DNA from: Metarhizium brunneum
Lineage: Eukaryota; Ascomycota; Sordariomycetes; Hypocreales; Clavicipitaceae
Assembly: GCF_013426205.1 (NCBI RefSeq)
Contig: NC_089426.1
Coordinates: forward strand, 2,046,001-2,110,000
Length of the DNA stretch: 64,000 nt
Direction of reading: 5' to 3'
This document shows positions 1 through 9,583 of this stretch, piece by piece. Below the pieces are notes generated by a model, which worked only from the letters and a program-made list of their open reading frames with translations, did no database searches and was not told the DNA's origin. The translations under genes were made by a program, and so were the position numbers. Each line of letters opens with the position of its first letter. Position 1 is the first letter of the stretch.

Positions 1-991
1 AGGATGCCATGACGGAATATGCTGAACGAAGCGACTGTGTATATGGGTTCGCTGAAGTCAAATACAAGCAGCTTGTTCCCATGGCACCTTCAATGGATCA
101 TGGTCTCGGCGGCGTTGGTGTCGACCAACTCTCCCAAGATGAAGATGGCCTCACCATTGAAGCTGTTGTTGCGTTATCTGAAGAGGCCTTGGTGCTGTAT
201 GTCAAGTCCCTTACCTTGCTCGCTCGGGCAATGGATCTTGCCAGTGTTTGGTGGTCCAAGAAGGGTCGAGGTGACGGTGGCGGAGGTGTATCTGCCGCGG
301 CTACGGAAAACATCGCGCAAAGCATCAATGCTATCGTGCAATGGGTTCGACAGCGCTTCAACGAGGTATTGGAGAAATCGGAGATCGTGCGATTCAAGTT
401 GATGGAAGCTCAAAAGATGCTACCAGAGGATCACCCCAATCATCCATCGAACCAGGGCGCGGACTCCTTGATCTCGTCATCCGGATCAACAGCGAAGCAG
501 GTGTATCTGACTCCAGGCATCAGCGCAGAAAAGCTTATGTACGATCGTGCGCTGGAGATGAGTCGTGCGGCTGCGATTGACGAGGTGACAAATGACAATC
601 TTCCTGGCTGCAAGATTTCCTACAGAACTGCGATTCGCATGCTTGAGGCAGTTCTGGACAATGACGATGATGAAGTATCTCGAAAACTATCTTCTGGCAA
701 AGAGCCGACCAGAAGCTTACCCAAAGAGGCTAGCAGTGAGCTAGACAGCGATGAAGAGGCTCATGTACGAAAGAGTAAGTATTTTCTAGCTCAGGTCAGA
801 GGTCTGCGGGCAGGACGCTAACTTGGAGGCTAGTGATCCAGATGATTAAGGGCCGCCTTGCAGCGGTTGTCAAGAAGCAGCAAATGATTGCCGACGCCAA
901 CACCAAGGAACAACAAGCACAGCTGCAAGCTGCACGTCGACGCAGTGGCGACGTAACACCGCGCAGCGTGCCATCGCATGGCTCGGCATGA
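1..991 (+). CDS. ATG1: Autophagy serine/threonine kinase ATG1, C-terminal part (5' end outside window)
   Basis: The frame is already open at the window edge, so only the C-terminal region is present. Two exons, 1-774 and 834-991, are joined across a 59-nt GT-AG intron (GTAAGT donor); splicing restores an R-K-M-I-Q-M-I-K junction and the protein ends in a TGA at 989-991. ATG1/ULK kinases start autophagy; the C-terminal tandem MIT-like region visible here (acidic, helical, with a run of [10 protein letters not shown] type helices) binds Atg13 in the family. The N-terminal kinase domain is not in the window. The last 40 residues are rich in Gln, Lys and Ala and look like a coiled coil. Identity comes from recognising the conserved C-terminal segment around residues 35-90 of the fragment. 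Confidence 0.88.
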
Positions 992-2369
992 AATGGAGAA
1001 CCCGCATCGAGGACCAAGTTGGCCAGATCTCAAAATGAAAACCGGACGCAAAACAATACAGAGACGAAACAAAATAACAGTTGAACAGCCCCGCGGCTAG
1101 AAGATATTACACTTTGATTTTCTCGTCGTCTTTTTTTTTTCCTTAAATCGATACCAGATTTTTTTTTCTATCTTTTTAACACTGGCCTGGAATTTTTCCA
1201 TTTTCCTTCAATACGTTTGTGGTGGCGTTTGGACCTTTGGCTGCAAAGACTATGCATTAAACAGCCTTGGCATATTCCTTGCTCAGTACCACTAGCGCGT
1301 ATGTCGATATAAGATTTGGAGATTGTGTTTGGACTTGTGATAGGGAACAAAGGCTCGACGGTCATGGATTGGCGTTAGGGAATTGGATCTGAATTTGATT
1401 GTTTTTTCCAAGTATAGTGTGGGAAATCACTCAGAGAGCTGATGATGGCAGATGTTTGCATGCATTATGTTGGCAAAGGAAGCCCGTGGGCGTTTGTTGC
1501 CGTGTATAGCGGGCGGTATACAAGGATATACTGGAATCCCGAGTTGCACATGTCTTTCCCTTTGGTATGCATTCAGTCTGGAGGCCCTCTGGCAAAGGTC
1601 TGGCAGTGCCAGCAAGGCATTTTGTATTTCTTAACACATAACTCTGAATAGCAGATGACGTGGCGGGTTGGCCCGTGCAATCTATCACTGCTCTGGTGTA
1701 ATACTCTGCCGTTGTTGTTGGACATGCTCTTTTCACCGTGAGAATCATTGGGTGTATAATGTCTCTCCTTGAGGGCAGCTGCCTCTACGACTCCTCATCC
1801 GTGGCGAAGGAATATGAAGCGCATACATGTTGAGTCTACTATGGCGAGGTTTATGACATGAAGTCGGGGTTATGGCCAGCTAGTTCCGAGACACCCAGCA
1901 TGAACAAACGTCTAATTTGCATCGTAGCAGTACCTATAGATGAGGACAAGGTATTGCTGTGGACGGAAGTTGAGCACGTCTCCGGCCGTCGACGGGATGT
2001 CTGTGAACAGTGTCCTAGCTGCGTCCCTGGCCCTGGGTGGGTATTCGGTATTCAAACGAGCGTTCCGTGAAAATCGTACCAAAGAGCATTACGTTCGCTC
2101 AGGGCATCGGGTGTAACACCGTGTCCGCAGAACTGTTTGTGTCAGCGGCTTATGCATTTCCCGGCGGAGGCAGAAGTGCAGCTGTGAGCGGGAGTTGTCC
2201 AGGCTGATATATAACACGACAGTCACATGTATGGGAATTTCGACAATCTGACATTTTACCATCTAGGCTTGAGACGGTAGTACCACTGCTCTTTCTCCCT
2301 CTCTTTCTCTCTTTCGTTTATTTTATTCCCAGCATTCATTTTAAGCATCTACGGAGTACCTCATGGGCA
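992..2369. other. Intergenic, ATG1 to the next gene
   Basis: No convincing gene. It has T-rich tracts after ATG1 (1131-1170), probably 3' UTR and poly(A) region. A pyrimidine-rich stretch at about 2289-2325 and a TACGGAGTA motif at 2350-2358 lie just before the next start codon, which is typical of a fungal promoter and leader. Confidence 0.6.
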
Positions 2370-3353
2370 ATGCTGCCCAGGGCTCCGGTTCGCGGCCGGC
2401 TCGCAGAGGATAGTGAAGATGTCGACGCGGCCGTCCAACAGGCAGGACTGGAACTTTACACCAACGCGCTGGACCTGGCGTCCGACTTTGGAACGTACAT
2501 TTCCTCTCTGGGCCGGACGCGCCAGCGCCTCCTCGCCGCGGTGCACTCGCGCCAACTGGCTTTCGTGGCTGGGCGCGAGTCCGAAACTGCCGCCGGCGCG
2601 GCCCTTTACCGATCCTTCTTTGAGGAGCGGCGGGAGCAGCTGGAGCAATGTGTTCTTCGGGCTCGCTAGGCGCGGGAACGGGAACGGAGAAAGGAGGCTT
2701 GTGAGAGGCGGAGAGCGCTGCGGGTGTCGGGGGACTTTGTGCTGGGCAGGATATGGGCCTTGATTGACGATGTCGATGGATTTTACGGGAGGGAGGAGGA
2801 GAGACGCTGGGTTGAGAGGCTGGAGAGGGCGAACAGGGAGATTGAGAAGGTGTGGGAGGAGAATAGGAGCGTGGTGGAAGGGGCAGTGCCGAGGTATTTG
2901 GAGGGCATTCCGGTTAGGATGATGATTCGACCGCCGGTTGCGAGGGGCCCTTTGAGGAGCGCGGCTGGGAGGGGGGAGCGAGGGAAGCCCGGTTTGATCT
3001 GTTTGCAATGTATGGCGAAGGGGCTGAGGTGTTCGTTGGGGGGGTGTGCTGTGAGGGCTTGCTCGCGGTGTGTTCGGCACGGGGATACGTGTTTGGTCAA
3101 CGAGGGCGGCTGGGTGGTGCTGGGAGAAGATGGGAAGCTAGAGGACGCAGCGGAAGACGATATATCGGCTGCGAGCTTGGAGGAAGAAAGGGGGATGGTT
3201 TCGGCATGTTTAAGGGATGTGGTGTCGGTTGGTACGGCTTGCTTTGCTCCGCGACGGCCGCCAGAGAGAGAGATGGAGTCGGTGCTTGGACGGATATTAG
3301 GTGTGACTCCGTGTGAGGGGTTTGGGGAGTGGACGGGAAGGAATGCTTGTTGA
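2370..3353 (+). CDS. Uncharacterised Zn2Cys6-like protein interrupted by in-frame TAG
   Basis: I do not recognise a named gene. The frame from ATG 2370 runs 99 codons, meets TAG at 2667-2669, and then continues open in the same frame for 227 more codons to TGA 3351-3353. The joined product would be about 327 residues. The first part and the Glu/Arg-rich segment after the TAG read as one helical, coiled-coil-like protein. Near the C-terminus (3000-3092) six cysteines are spaced C-x2-C-x6-C-x9-C-x2-C-x6-C, which fits the Zn2Cys6 binuclear cluster pattern, although the usual basic RxRK residues are replaced by M-A-K-G-L-R. No GT-AG intron of workable length removes the TAG. It may be a pseudogene, a readthrough gene, or a sequence error; alternatively the 99-codon product is real. 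The antisense frame is long only because of base composition. Confidence 0.55.
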
Positions 3354-3878
3354 TGTCGACTCAGAACTGATTTTGGAGTTTTGGGGCCTGGTAAGAGGAC
3401 GACGGCATGCGAAGGGCAGCATTGCTAGCATAAATCGCCGAGTATTGAACTTTTGCGACGTCGTCTCATCGTCAACAGCAAGTACCGTCTCGATTCTCGA
3501 TTCGGCATGGATCAATCAGCCTCCGACTTTGTCAAGTCATACATGACGCCTTCATTTCGGTGCTCAAAGTATTCAAGCTGGCACTTCATTGCACACATGC
3601 CTGCCTGCCACTGGCATCTGTTGCGAGACACGGGTCACCTCTACCGTGTTGTGCAATAAAGATGCCGCCTCTTAAATACACACAGTCGCCTCCCTTGCAT
3701 CCCTTCATTTGAGCTCCTGGAAAATACCAACATCTGTTTTTTAATATAGTCTCGTCTGTCCATTTACGGAGACTTTTCATCCGTTGCCTTGAGCATATTA
3801 CATGTTAATTACACTTGAAAGTTGACACTCATCCTGCCCCGCTGCCCAACTACTCCATCATCTCATCTCAACATCATC
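3354..3878. other. Intergenic
   Basis: Tandem arrangement, both neighbours on the plus strand. AT-richer 3' region followed by a CATC-rich leader before 3879. Nothing else seen. Confidence 0.5.
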
Positions 3879-4877
3879 ATGCCTCCACCACCAGATCTGT
3901 CATCCTACCGTCTCTCAGACCAAGACTCCCAACACATCTTTGCCAGCGAAATCCTCCCCGCCGAATTCGACCACCTCCCTTCTCACCATGGCCCCCAAAC
4001 GTCGCCGCCCCTCGCCGTCCTAGCTGTTGGCCAAACAGGCTCAGGCAAGACTCGTCTCTCACCCGCCATCCTCTCGGCATTCCATCTCGTCCGTGGCGCT
4101 CCTGCAACTGGCCCCGTGCATCTCATCGCCGACACATACAAGACATACCATCCCGAATACACGCGCCTGATGCTGTCCACGCCAAACCTGGCCTCGCCCG
4201 CCACGGGGCCCGACGCGAGGAAATGGCTTGCAATGGCGTCCGAGGAGGTCGTTCGACGAAAGTTAGATGTCCTTTTAGAGAGCGCATGTCGGCATCCCGA
4301 TGATTTTGTGCAATTGGCTCGTGTTTTCAGCACGGCAGGATACCGCGTAGAAGTGGTGCTGTTGGCGGTGCCAGCCGCGCTCAGTAGATTGGGCATCTTG
4401 GTGAGGTTCTACGAGAAGTTGCCCGAGGGCCAGTCGAGGAATTTACCTGTGAGGCTGACGCCCACCAAAGTCCACGATGATTCGTATGCCGGACTGTTGG
4501 ACGCAGCGAGGTTTTTGGACGAGACCTCTACGGCGGATCAGGTGCTTGTGGTCAGGAGAGGGAATCTCGTGGCATATGGCACCACGAAGAGTGCCAATGG
4601 GAACATGGTGAATCGAAGAGGCGTCGAAGAGGCGTTGAAGAGGGAAAGGGGGCGGCCATTGACCGCACAGGAGATGAAGACCGCTCTGGATGACGTTCAA
4701 AAGATGAGTACGCATGAGGATGCCAGTGAGCAGGTGGAACACATAAGAGGTATGTTGAAGCCGCTGATTAAGGACAGCTCCCAGGATGGTTGGCCGGAAT
4801 TAAAGCCCTTGAATTTTGGGAAGGTTAACGAAGAGGCTGGCGGGACCTATAATGTTCTTCGATTAGGACAATTGTGA
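3879..4877 (+). CDS. Zeta-toxin-fold P-loop kinase-like protein
   Basis: Single-exon protein of 332 residues. A Walker A motif GQTGSGKT lies at residues 51-58, after a conserved-looking lead-in (Y-R-L-S-D-Q-D ... I-F) common in fungal and bacterial zeta domains. Downstream are H-L-I-A-D-T-Y-K-x-Y-H-P-E-Y (substrate-loop-like) and a segment E-V-V-L-L-A-V-P matching the zeta core after the P-loop. In bacteria zeta proteins phosphorylate UDP-N-acetylglucosamine; many fungi carry solitary zeta-domain proteins of unknown role, and no epsilon-type antitoxin gene is visible beside it. An in-frame ATG at 3822 would add 19 residues, but the ATG at 3879 follows a better leader and starts M-P-P-P-P-D. 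The C-terminal 100 residues are charged and helical. Family assignment is good; the biological role is unknown. Confidence 0.82.
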   Translation: MPPPPDLSSYRLSDQDSQHIFASEILPAEFDHLPSHHGPQTSPPLAVLAVGQTGSGKTRLSPAILSAFHLVRGAPATGPVHLIADTYKTYHPEYTRLMLSTPNLASPATGPDARKWLAMASEEVVRRKLDVLLESACRHPDDFVQLARVFSTAGYRVEVVLLAVPAALSRLGILVRFYEKLPEGQSRNLPVRLTPTKVHDDSYAGLLDAARFLDETSTADQVLVVRRGNLVAYGTTKSANGNMVNRRGVEEALKRERGRPLTAQEMKTALDDVQKMSTHEDASEQVEHIRGMLKPLIKDSSQDGWPELKPLNFGKVNEEAGGTYNVLRLGQL

Positions 4878-5101
4878 GCACTGAAGTGAAAACTTGGTTT
4901 TTACAGCATTATATCAGATAATGATAGCAGTGTCTCTTAGATACTCGCCCCAGGATCATATCAAGGTTTTGTAATCAGCGGTTCAAGCAAAGCAAATAGG
5001 CACATGCCACCGGTACTCATACAGCGGCACCTTCAGTTGAAGCCTGCAAGTTTGCCAACTTTTGGCCATACCAGCCCCTTGCATCATCTTGTAAATTCGC
5101 A

Positions 5102-7182
5102 TCAGGCACCCGTTTTTCGTCCGGGCACAGTTTGCCGTTTCATATCGCGGTGTAGAGCTTCATCGTTCTTTCGCTTCGGAGATATCACGAAAATACTCTT
5201 CTTATGGGTATCAGTTGTTTCTCGAGAAAATAATGCCGATCCTGTTCCTGAACTTCCTGGAACGTCTGAGCTTGCGGCCGTGGCTTGGGATTCCCTCGGT
5301 TGGCCAAACTCCGCTTTTGTGGAGAGCTTCCTTTCACCCACAACTTCTTTCAAATTGTTCTTCAGAGTCGCCTTGCCAAAGTATTTTGAGAACTCTGTTT
5401 GTAGCAGAGGATAGTGTCGGGAGAGATCAGAATATGCCTTGAACAACTCTTCTTGGCCTCGCGCTTGAGCCAAGGCCCCCATTAAGACGCTAGGAAGCTG
5501 TAGCGGCAGCGGGTTCAACTTGACTGGAGCTTTCCAGCTGCCTAAGATTTTATGATCTAGCTGTTGAAAGAAGAGCAAGTGCTTCTCCGGAGTGCATAGC
5601 CAATCATGACATATGGCTTCGAGACCCGAAATTCTGGCCTTTGGAGAAATTTGAAGGCATTGCCATACAAATGTCTTGCTGTTCTTGGACAGCTTCAGGG
5701 ATGGCTGGAAAATGTCCTGTTTCAAAGTCCTGTTCAATACAGTCTGAGTGTACCGGTTGAACTTGGGCATTGTGTTCTCTATACCCAAGCCCGCTGTCAG
5801 CATTATAATAGCAACTATACCCAACGACCAAATGTCAATGGCTGGGGTTTGTGCAGACTGGCTGTCATACAGCTCCCTGTGTTCGATAGTTAGATATATT
5901 GGCAAGCAGCCAGGAGTGCGAAGCTTCTCACGGTGCTTGATAGTTGGCTGTACCAACTAGTGTCTTCATTCTGCTTCTGCGTGGCACCGCGCTGGTGGCG
6001 AAGTCTGATAGCATAACTCGATGGTACGCAATTTTTGGCGAGTATGCTAACAGAATATTTTCCGGTTTCAGATCACGATGAATGATGCCTTTGGTGTGGA
6101 GGTAATTCAGTCCCCTTATGACTTGTCTAATTATAATCCTGGTGTCAAATTCTTTCACCCCATTGTGTCTGTTAATGAAAGACATCAAGTCGCCCCCCGA
6201 AGCTAGCTCCGTAAAAATGAAGCTACAATTGTTAGCACGTGCCGGGTTGTGGCAGCAGAAAATACTTGCAGGGAATGGGGAGAAGAAATAGATTCGATAT
6301 ATGGCAGGATATTCGGCTAACGCCATTTAGCAGTCAGTTTTCTAGACGGTGGCATGGGCACCTACGTGTCGTAGTTGGCGAAGGATATCGGCCTCTTGTA
6401 ATTTTCTGGTTGAACCATGACGGTCAAATCGATTTTGAAGCTCGTCAAGATTCACCACCTTGCATACAACCTGTCTTTTTGATATAACATCTTGTGCCAA
6501 GTAAACATTAGCATCTGTACCTTGGCCAATGCAACGCTCTGATATTAAATATTTATCGGAAAAAAACTGGCAAAACAGTCAGCGCTTGAGATTCGCGAAG
6601 CAGTCAGTATACTTACCCTAGACTCTGCCAGCTGTATTTTATTCATTTTAACTCGTGGAAGGCCATTATCTTGCCGAAACATGAATTTCCAATAAGGCAG
6701 GATCTCGACAATATCGCCATCTTCAAGGAGGTATCCAGAGGAGATGTCGCGCCCTTTGCCAATCAAGATCCCGTTAACGAACGTGCCATTGAATGATTTG
6801 CGATCCCGGACGTAGACGAGATTGACGCCAGGCTCATACACCACTGTATATATTTCGCAATGATTTCTGGAAATCAGGCTCTCATGATCGCCGTGGATGG
6901 AAAAATTGCTGCAAAATGAGCACCAAGCCTGTTCTGGTATTGAGGGGTTGACGTACTTTGACCTAGGATCCCTTCCGATCTTGAAAATGTCGTCTTCCCA
7001 GATGGATATCAAACCTCGTAAGGAATTAGCCCAACTGCACAAGGCGCGGATCGACAGGAAGAGCTGGACATAGTGGCACCTTTCTGGACCTGGTCGCCTT
7101 GAACAAAAGTATACTCGAGACTCGCGACAGGAAATTGGGATGAGGGATCGCTGGCACGTGGTGTAGGTGATGAGACTCTCAT
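5102..7182 (-). CDS. FHA-domain Ser/Thr kinase, Chk2/Rad53-like, probably damaged
   Basis: Four exons on the minus strand can be recognised. About 6617-7042 encodes an FHA domain (F-K-I-G-R-D-P, then I-S-R-N-H-C-E, N-G-T-F-V-N-G). 6366-6566 encodes the kinase start, with glycine loop G-Q-G-T-D-A-N-V and K in V-V-C-K-V-V. About 5932-6225 carries the catalytic loop H-R-D-L-K-P-E-N. 5102-5876 carries A-P-E (restored by splicing out 5877-5931) and D-I-W-S-L-G. Introns 6567-6616 and 5877-5931 have good borders. Three oddities: the likely start ATG at 7182 (M-R-V-S-S-P) is in a different frame from the FHA exon; the exon join near 6230-6365 does not restore the expected H-P-N-I segment; and DFG is DFA. 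FHA-kinases of this family act in DNA damage signalling, but this copy may be a degenerating paralogue. Confidence 0.68.
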
Positions 7183-7706
7183 GATGCTTCTGTGGGCGAC
7201 TGAAAATGCGTATCTTGATGTCTTCTTAGGAGTTCCTAACCAAGTTTAAATCTACTGATGAAATAAAAGCACCGTCTCTTTCCTTCCGACCTACCATCCT
7301 CGTCCTTAGGCTCTGAAGTTGTCATGGCAATTACACCAAAGTTGTTCCTTCCAGTATAGTTCAGTTGACGTACAGTACAGAGCGAACTAACCACACTACG
7401 CACTGTGTAGGACCAGGCCTGGACCCGAACTTGACGTACTTGACACACGTGACCTGTGGGGGTTTCTTGCCCTACATAGAACTTTCCTAAAAGCTTTGGA
7501 AATTCCCCCGCCCTTCTTCTGTTGCAACTCATCCAAACACGATTCTCATCCACGAACAAGTAAGTTTCCCTCAATGGTACATCTCAGGGACATGTATGGG
7601 CATTTCCACCATGCATGAAGCATTAACTGCCACCCCCAATCTTCTGAGTGCCACTATCGACTGGTTTCACCACCGTTGCTAACTACGTTCTAGTCCATCG
7701 TTCAAG
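7183..7706. promoter_or_regulatory. Divergent promoter region, kinase and RPL41
   Basis: This lies between the minus-strand kinase and the plus-strand RPL41. A probable 5' UTR intron of RPL41 runs from 7560 (GTAAGT) to 7693 (TTCTAG), preceded by a CT-rich transcript start region around 7500-7550. The intron call rests on splice consensus only. Confidence 0.5.
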
Positions 7707-7850
7707 ATGAGAGCTAAATGGAGGAAGAAGCGCGTTCGTCGCCTTAAGCGAAAGAGAAGAAAGATGAGAGCGCGATCGTGAGTGACGCCAGCTAATTTTC
7801 CGAGTCGAAATCAATTGGACCATTTTCTCTAACAACCACACAGCAAGTAA
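7707..7850 (+). CDS. RPL41: 60S ribosomal protein L41 (eL41), 25 residues
   Basis: A tiny gene in two exons, 7707-7777 and 7844-7850, separated by a 66-nt intron (GTGAGT donor, ACACAG acceptor). The protein begins M-R-A-K-W-R-K-K and is almost entirely Arg and Lys, ending R-A-R-S-K; this is the well known 25-residue eL41, the smallest ribosomal protein, which sits at the bridge between the ribosomal subunits. The intron splits the Ser codon, leaving only Lys and the stop in the last exon. The length and sequence pattern match the family exactly. A second intron is likely in the 5' UTR (7560-7693), an arrangement usual for highly expressed fungal ribosomal protein genes. Confidence 0.97.
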
Positions 7851-9583
7851 ACGCCTCGCACCTCTACCTGACTTGACGCATCTTTCATGAAGTAACGAAT
7901 CCCTTGCGCCTGTGGGACATGTACAAACGAAGCTGGAGATGGGCTTGGTATCAGTAATGACGATGGGGTTTTGCCTTTTGGGATTACGTCAACGGCGTCT
8001 GGTTCCACCAACCCGAGCTACGATGTTTTGACGGGCGTGATGAGAGATGGGTGAATGGACAAGGAAACGGTCGGGTACAAGGACGGCGTTCAGGGGTCGC
8101 CAAAGAGAAGCAAGCTGTCATAAAAAGACACCTGCAGGAACACGTTTGGCACATTGCTTTGACAAATGAAACACAGAATTTGCTTCTTGAACCGTAACAT
8201 TCGTGGTCTCGTGATGTGTGCTGATGTTAAAGTGCGATAGTGTCTTTATGGATAATATGGTAATGGCGACAATTTTACACATTACTTGCCATTTGCAATA
8301 CTATGATATGATGTAAAGCTCTTCCAAGCCGGATGTGACAAACAAAGCTTCTGCACAAGCTCTCGGACGTCCTTTACTACAAGGCACTTCAGCATTATGC
8401 AATAAACTACTCATTAGTGTACATGGCGATATTCTCCGGACACCCGTCGCCATGTGCACCGATGGGTAGCTTATTGCGTAGCGCTCAAAGTGCCTTGTAG
8501 TAAACAACATCCGAGAGCTTGTGCAGAAAGAGCTCCTTGTACTCCATATGGCTGGTTTTCGCTCAATTGAGCTCCTGTCATTGTGATGGTGCTCCAATCT
8601 CGCCTAGCTGAGCTCCAGGGCAGCTATGGAGCGAACTTGCCTTTTTTTAGTGGAGATGGAAGCTGCGCCAGCTGCCAACCAGTTTGAAATTTCATAAGTG
8701 GGTTATGCTGTTGAGTTTACAACAGCAATTTGTGGAAATGACGATATTTGAGAGGCTTTGTAGGGCCTCAATTGATAGCCTGTACTCCGTATTTTCGTGA
8801 TTGATGAAGGGTCTGAGTTGTGTGATGAAAAACTCTGCAAATTTGACCGCTTTTATGGCCGGCCGGGGGCCCCTGCAAGCCCTTGGGGGCTGGGGATAAC
8901 CCTCAAATTCATCACTTTTTGACTGAACATGTGCACAAATTTGTATTGGTGGCTCGGTGAACTACAGACGTGAACTACAGTCTACGGAGTGCCAATCATG
9001 TTTTCTTTTAGTTCTCCTAACATTCACATAGCTTCAATCAAAATTATTGGCTATATGGAATAAACAACTACGTAGTCTACTCCGTAATATATTGTCGCTT
9101 TTGGTATGAATAAGCTATCCTTTGCTTTTATTGTCGCCGCCTTGCGGCTTCAATTTCATACGGGGCATTATTAAAGCATTGCTCTTCAAGGAAAAAAAAA
9201 GTAATACGCTGGATGCGTCGTAACATAAAATTGTCTTCTAAAAGCCTCCGCAGCCTTTATCAATGGAAGTAATACTCAGGGTCGGCATCGACTTATGTTA
9301 GTGCAAAAACTTGTCCTTCAGCAGACTATTTTGCTGTATCAGACGTCATCAATTGAATCAATTCTAAAGGTCACAAGTCCTTGGCGATGAAGTACATACT
9401 AGGCACTAGTACTAGTATAAATCCACTGGTAGTGTTGGTGGGGCCTAAAGTCTCACCGCCCCCGGCTAATTGGCGGATTACTGTTTTGTGCCGCTCTTCA
9501 GATGTTGGCCGACCAAAATTTTTTGGAGATGTTTAGGGCATTCGAGAAGACCAGCCCAACCTTGGCCCAGATCACCATCCACA
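7851..9583. other. Gene-free region, AT-rich in part
   Basis: No gene supported. It contains an imperfect inverted repeat at 8351-8526 (listed separately) and two TACTCCGTA motifs (8783-8791 and 9078-9086). The stretch 8990-9420 is AT-rich. The last 100 bases are the leader of the RNA polymerase I subunit gene. Confidence 0.6.
8351..8526. repeat. Imperfect inverted repeat, arms about 80 nt
   Basis: The left arm 8351-8429 and right arm 8447-8526 are reverse complements with a 17-nt spacer. The first 17 bases of the arms are identical, beginning CTGCACAAGC. I count about 13 substitutions, nearly all transitions, plus one 1-nt indel. It could fold into a long hairpin. The origin is unknown; it may be a decayed foldback element or MITE, or an inverted duplication altered by C-to-T mutation. 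Confidence 0.8.

Noticed and set aside
2361..3080. Minus-strand 239-codon Pro-rich frame opposite the Zn2Cys6-like gene
   Set aside because: Pro/Arg/Leu composition follows from the GA-rich sense strand; no motif seen.
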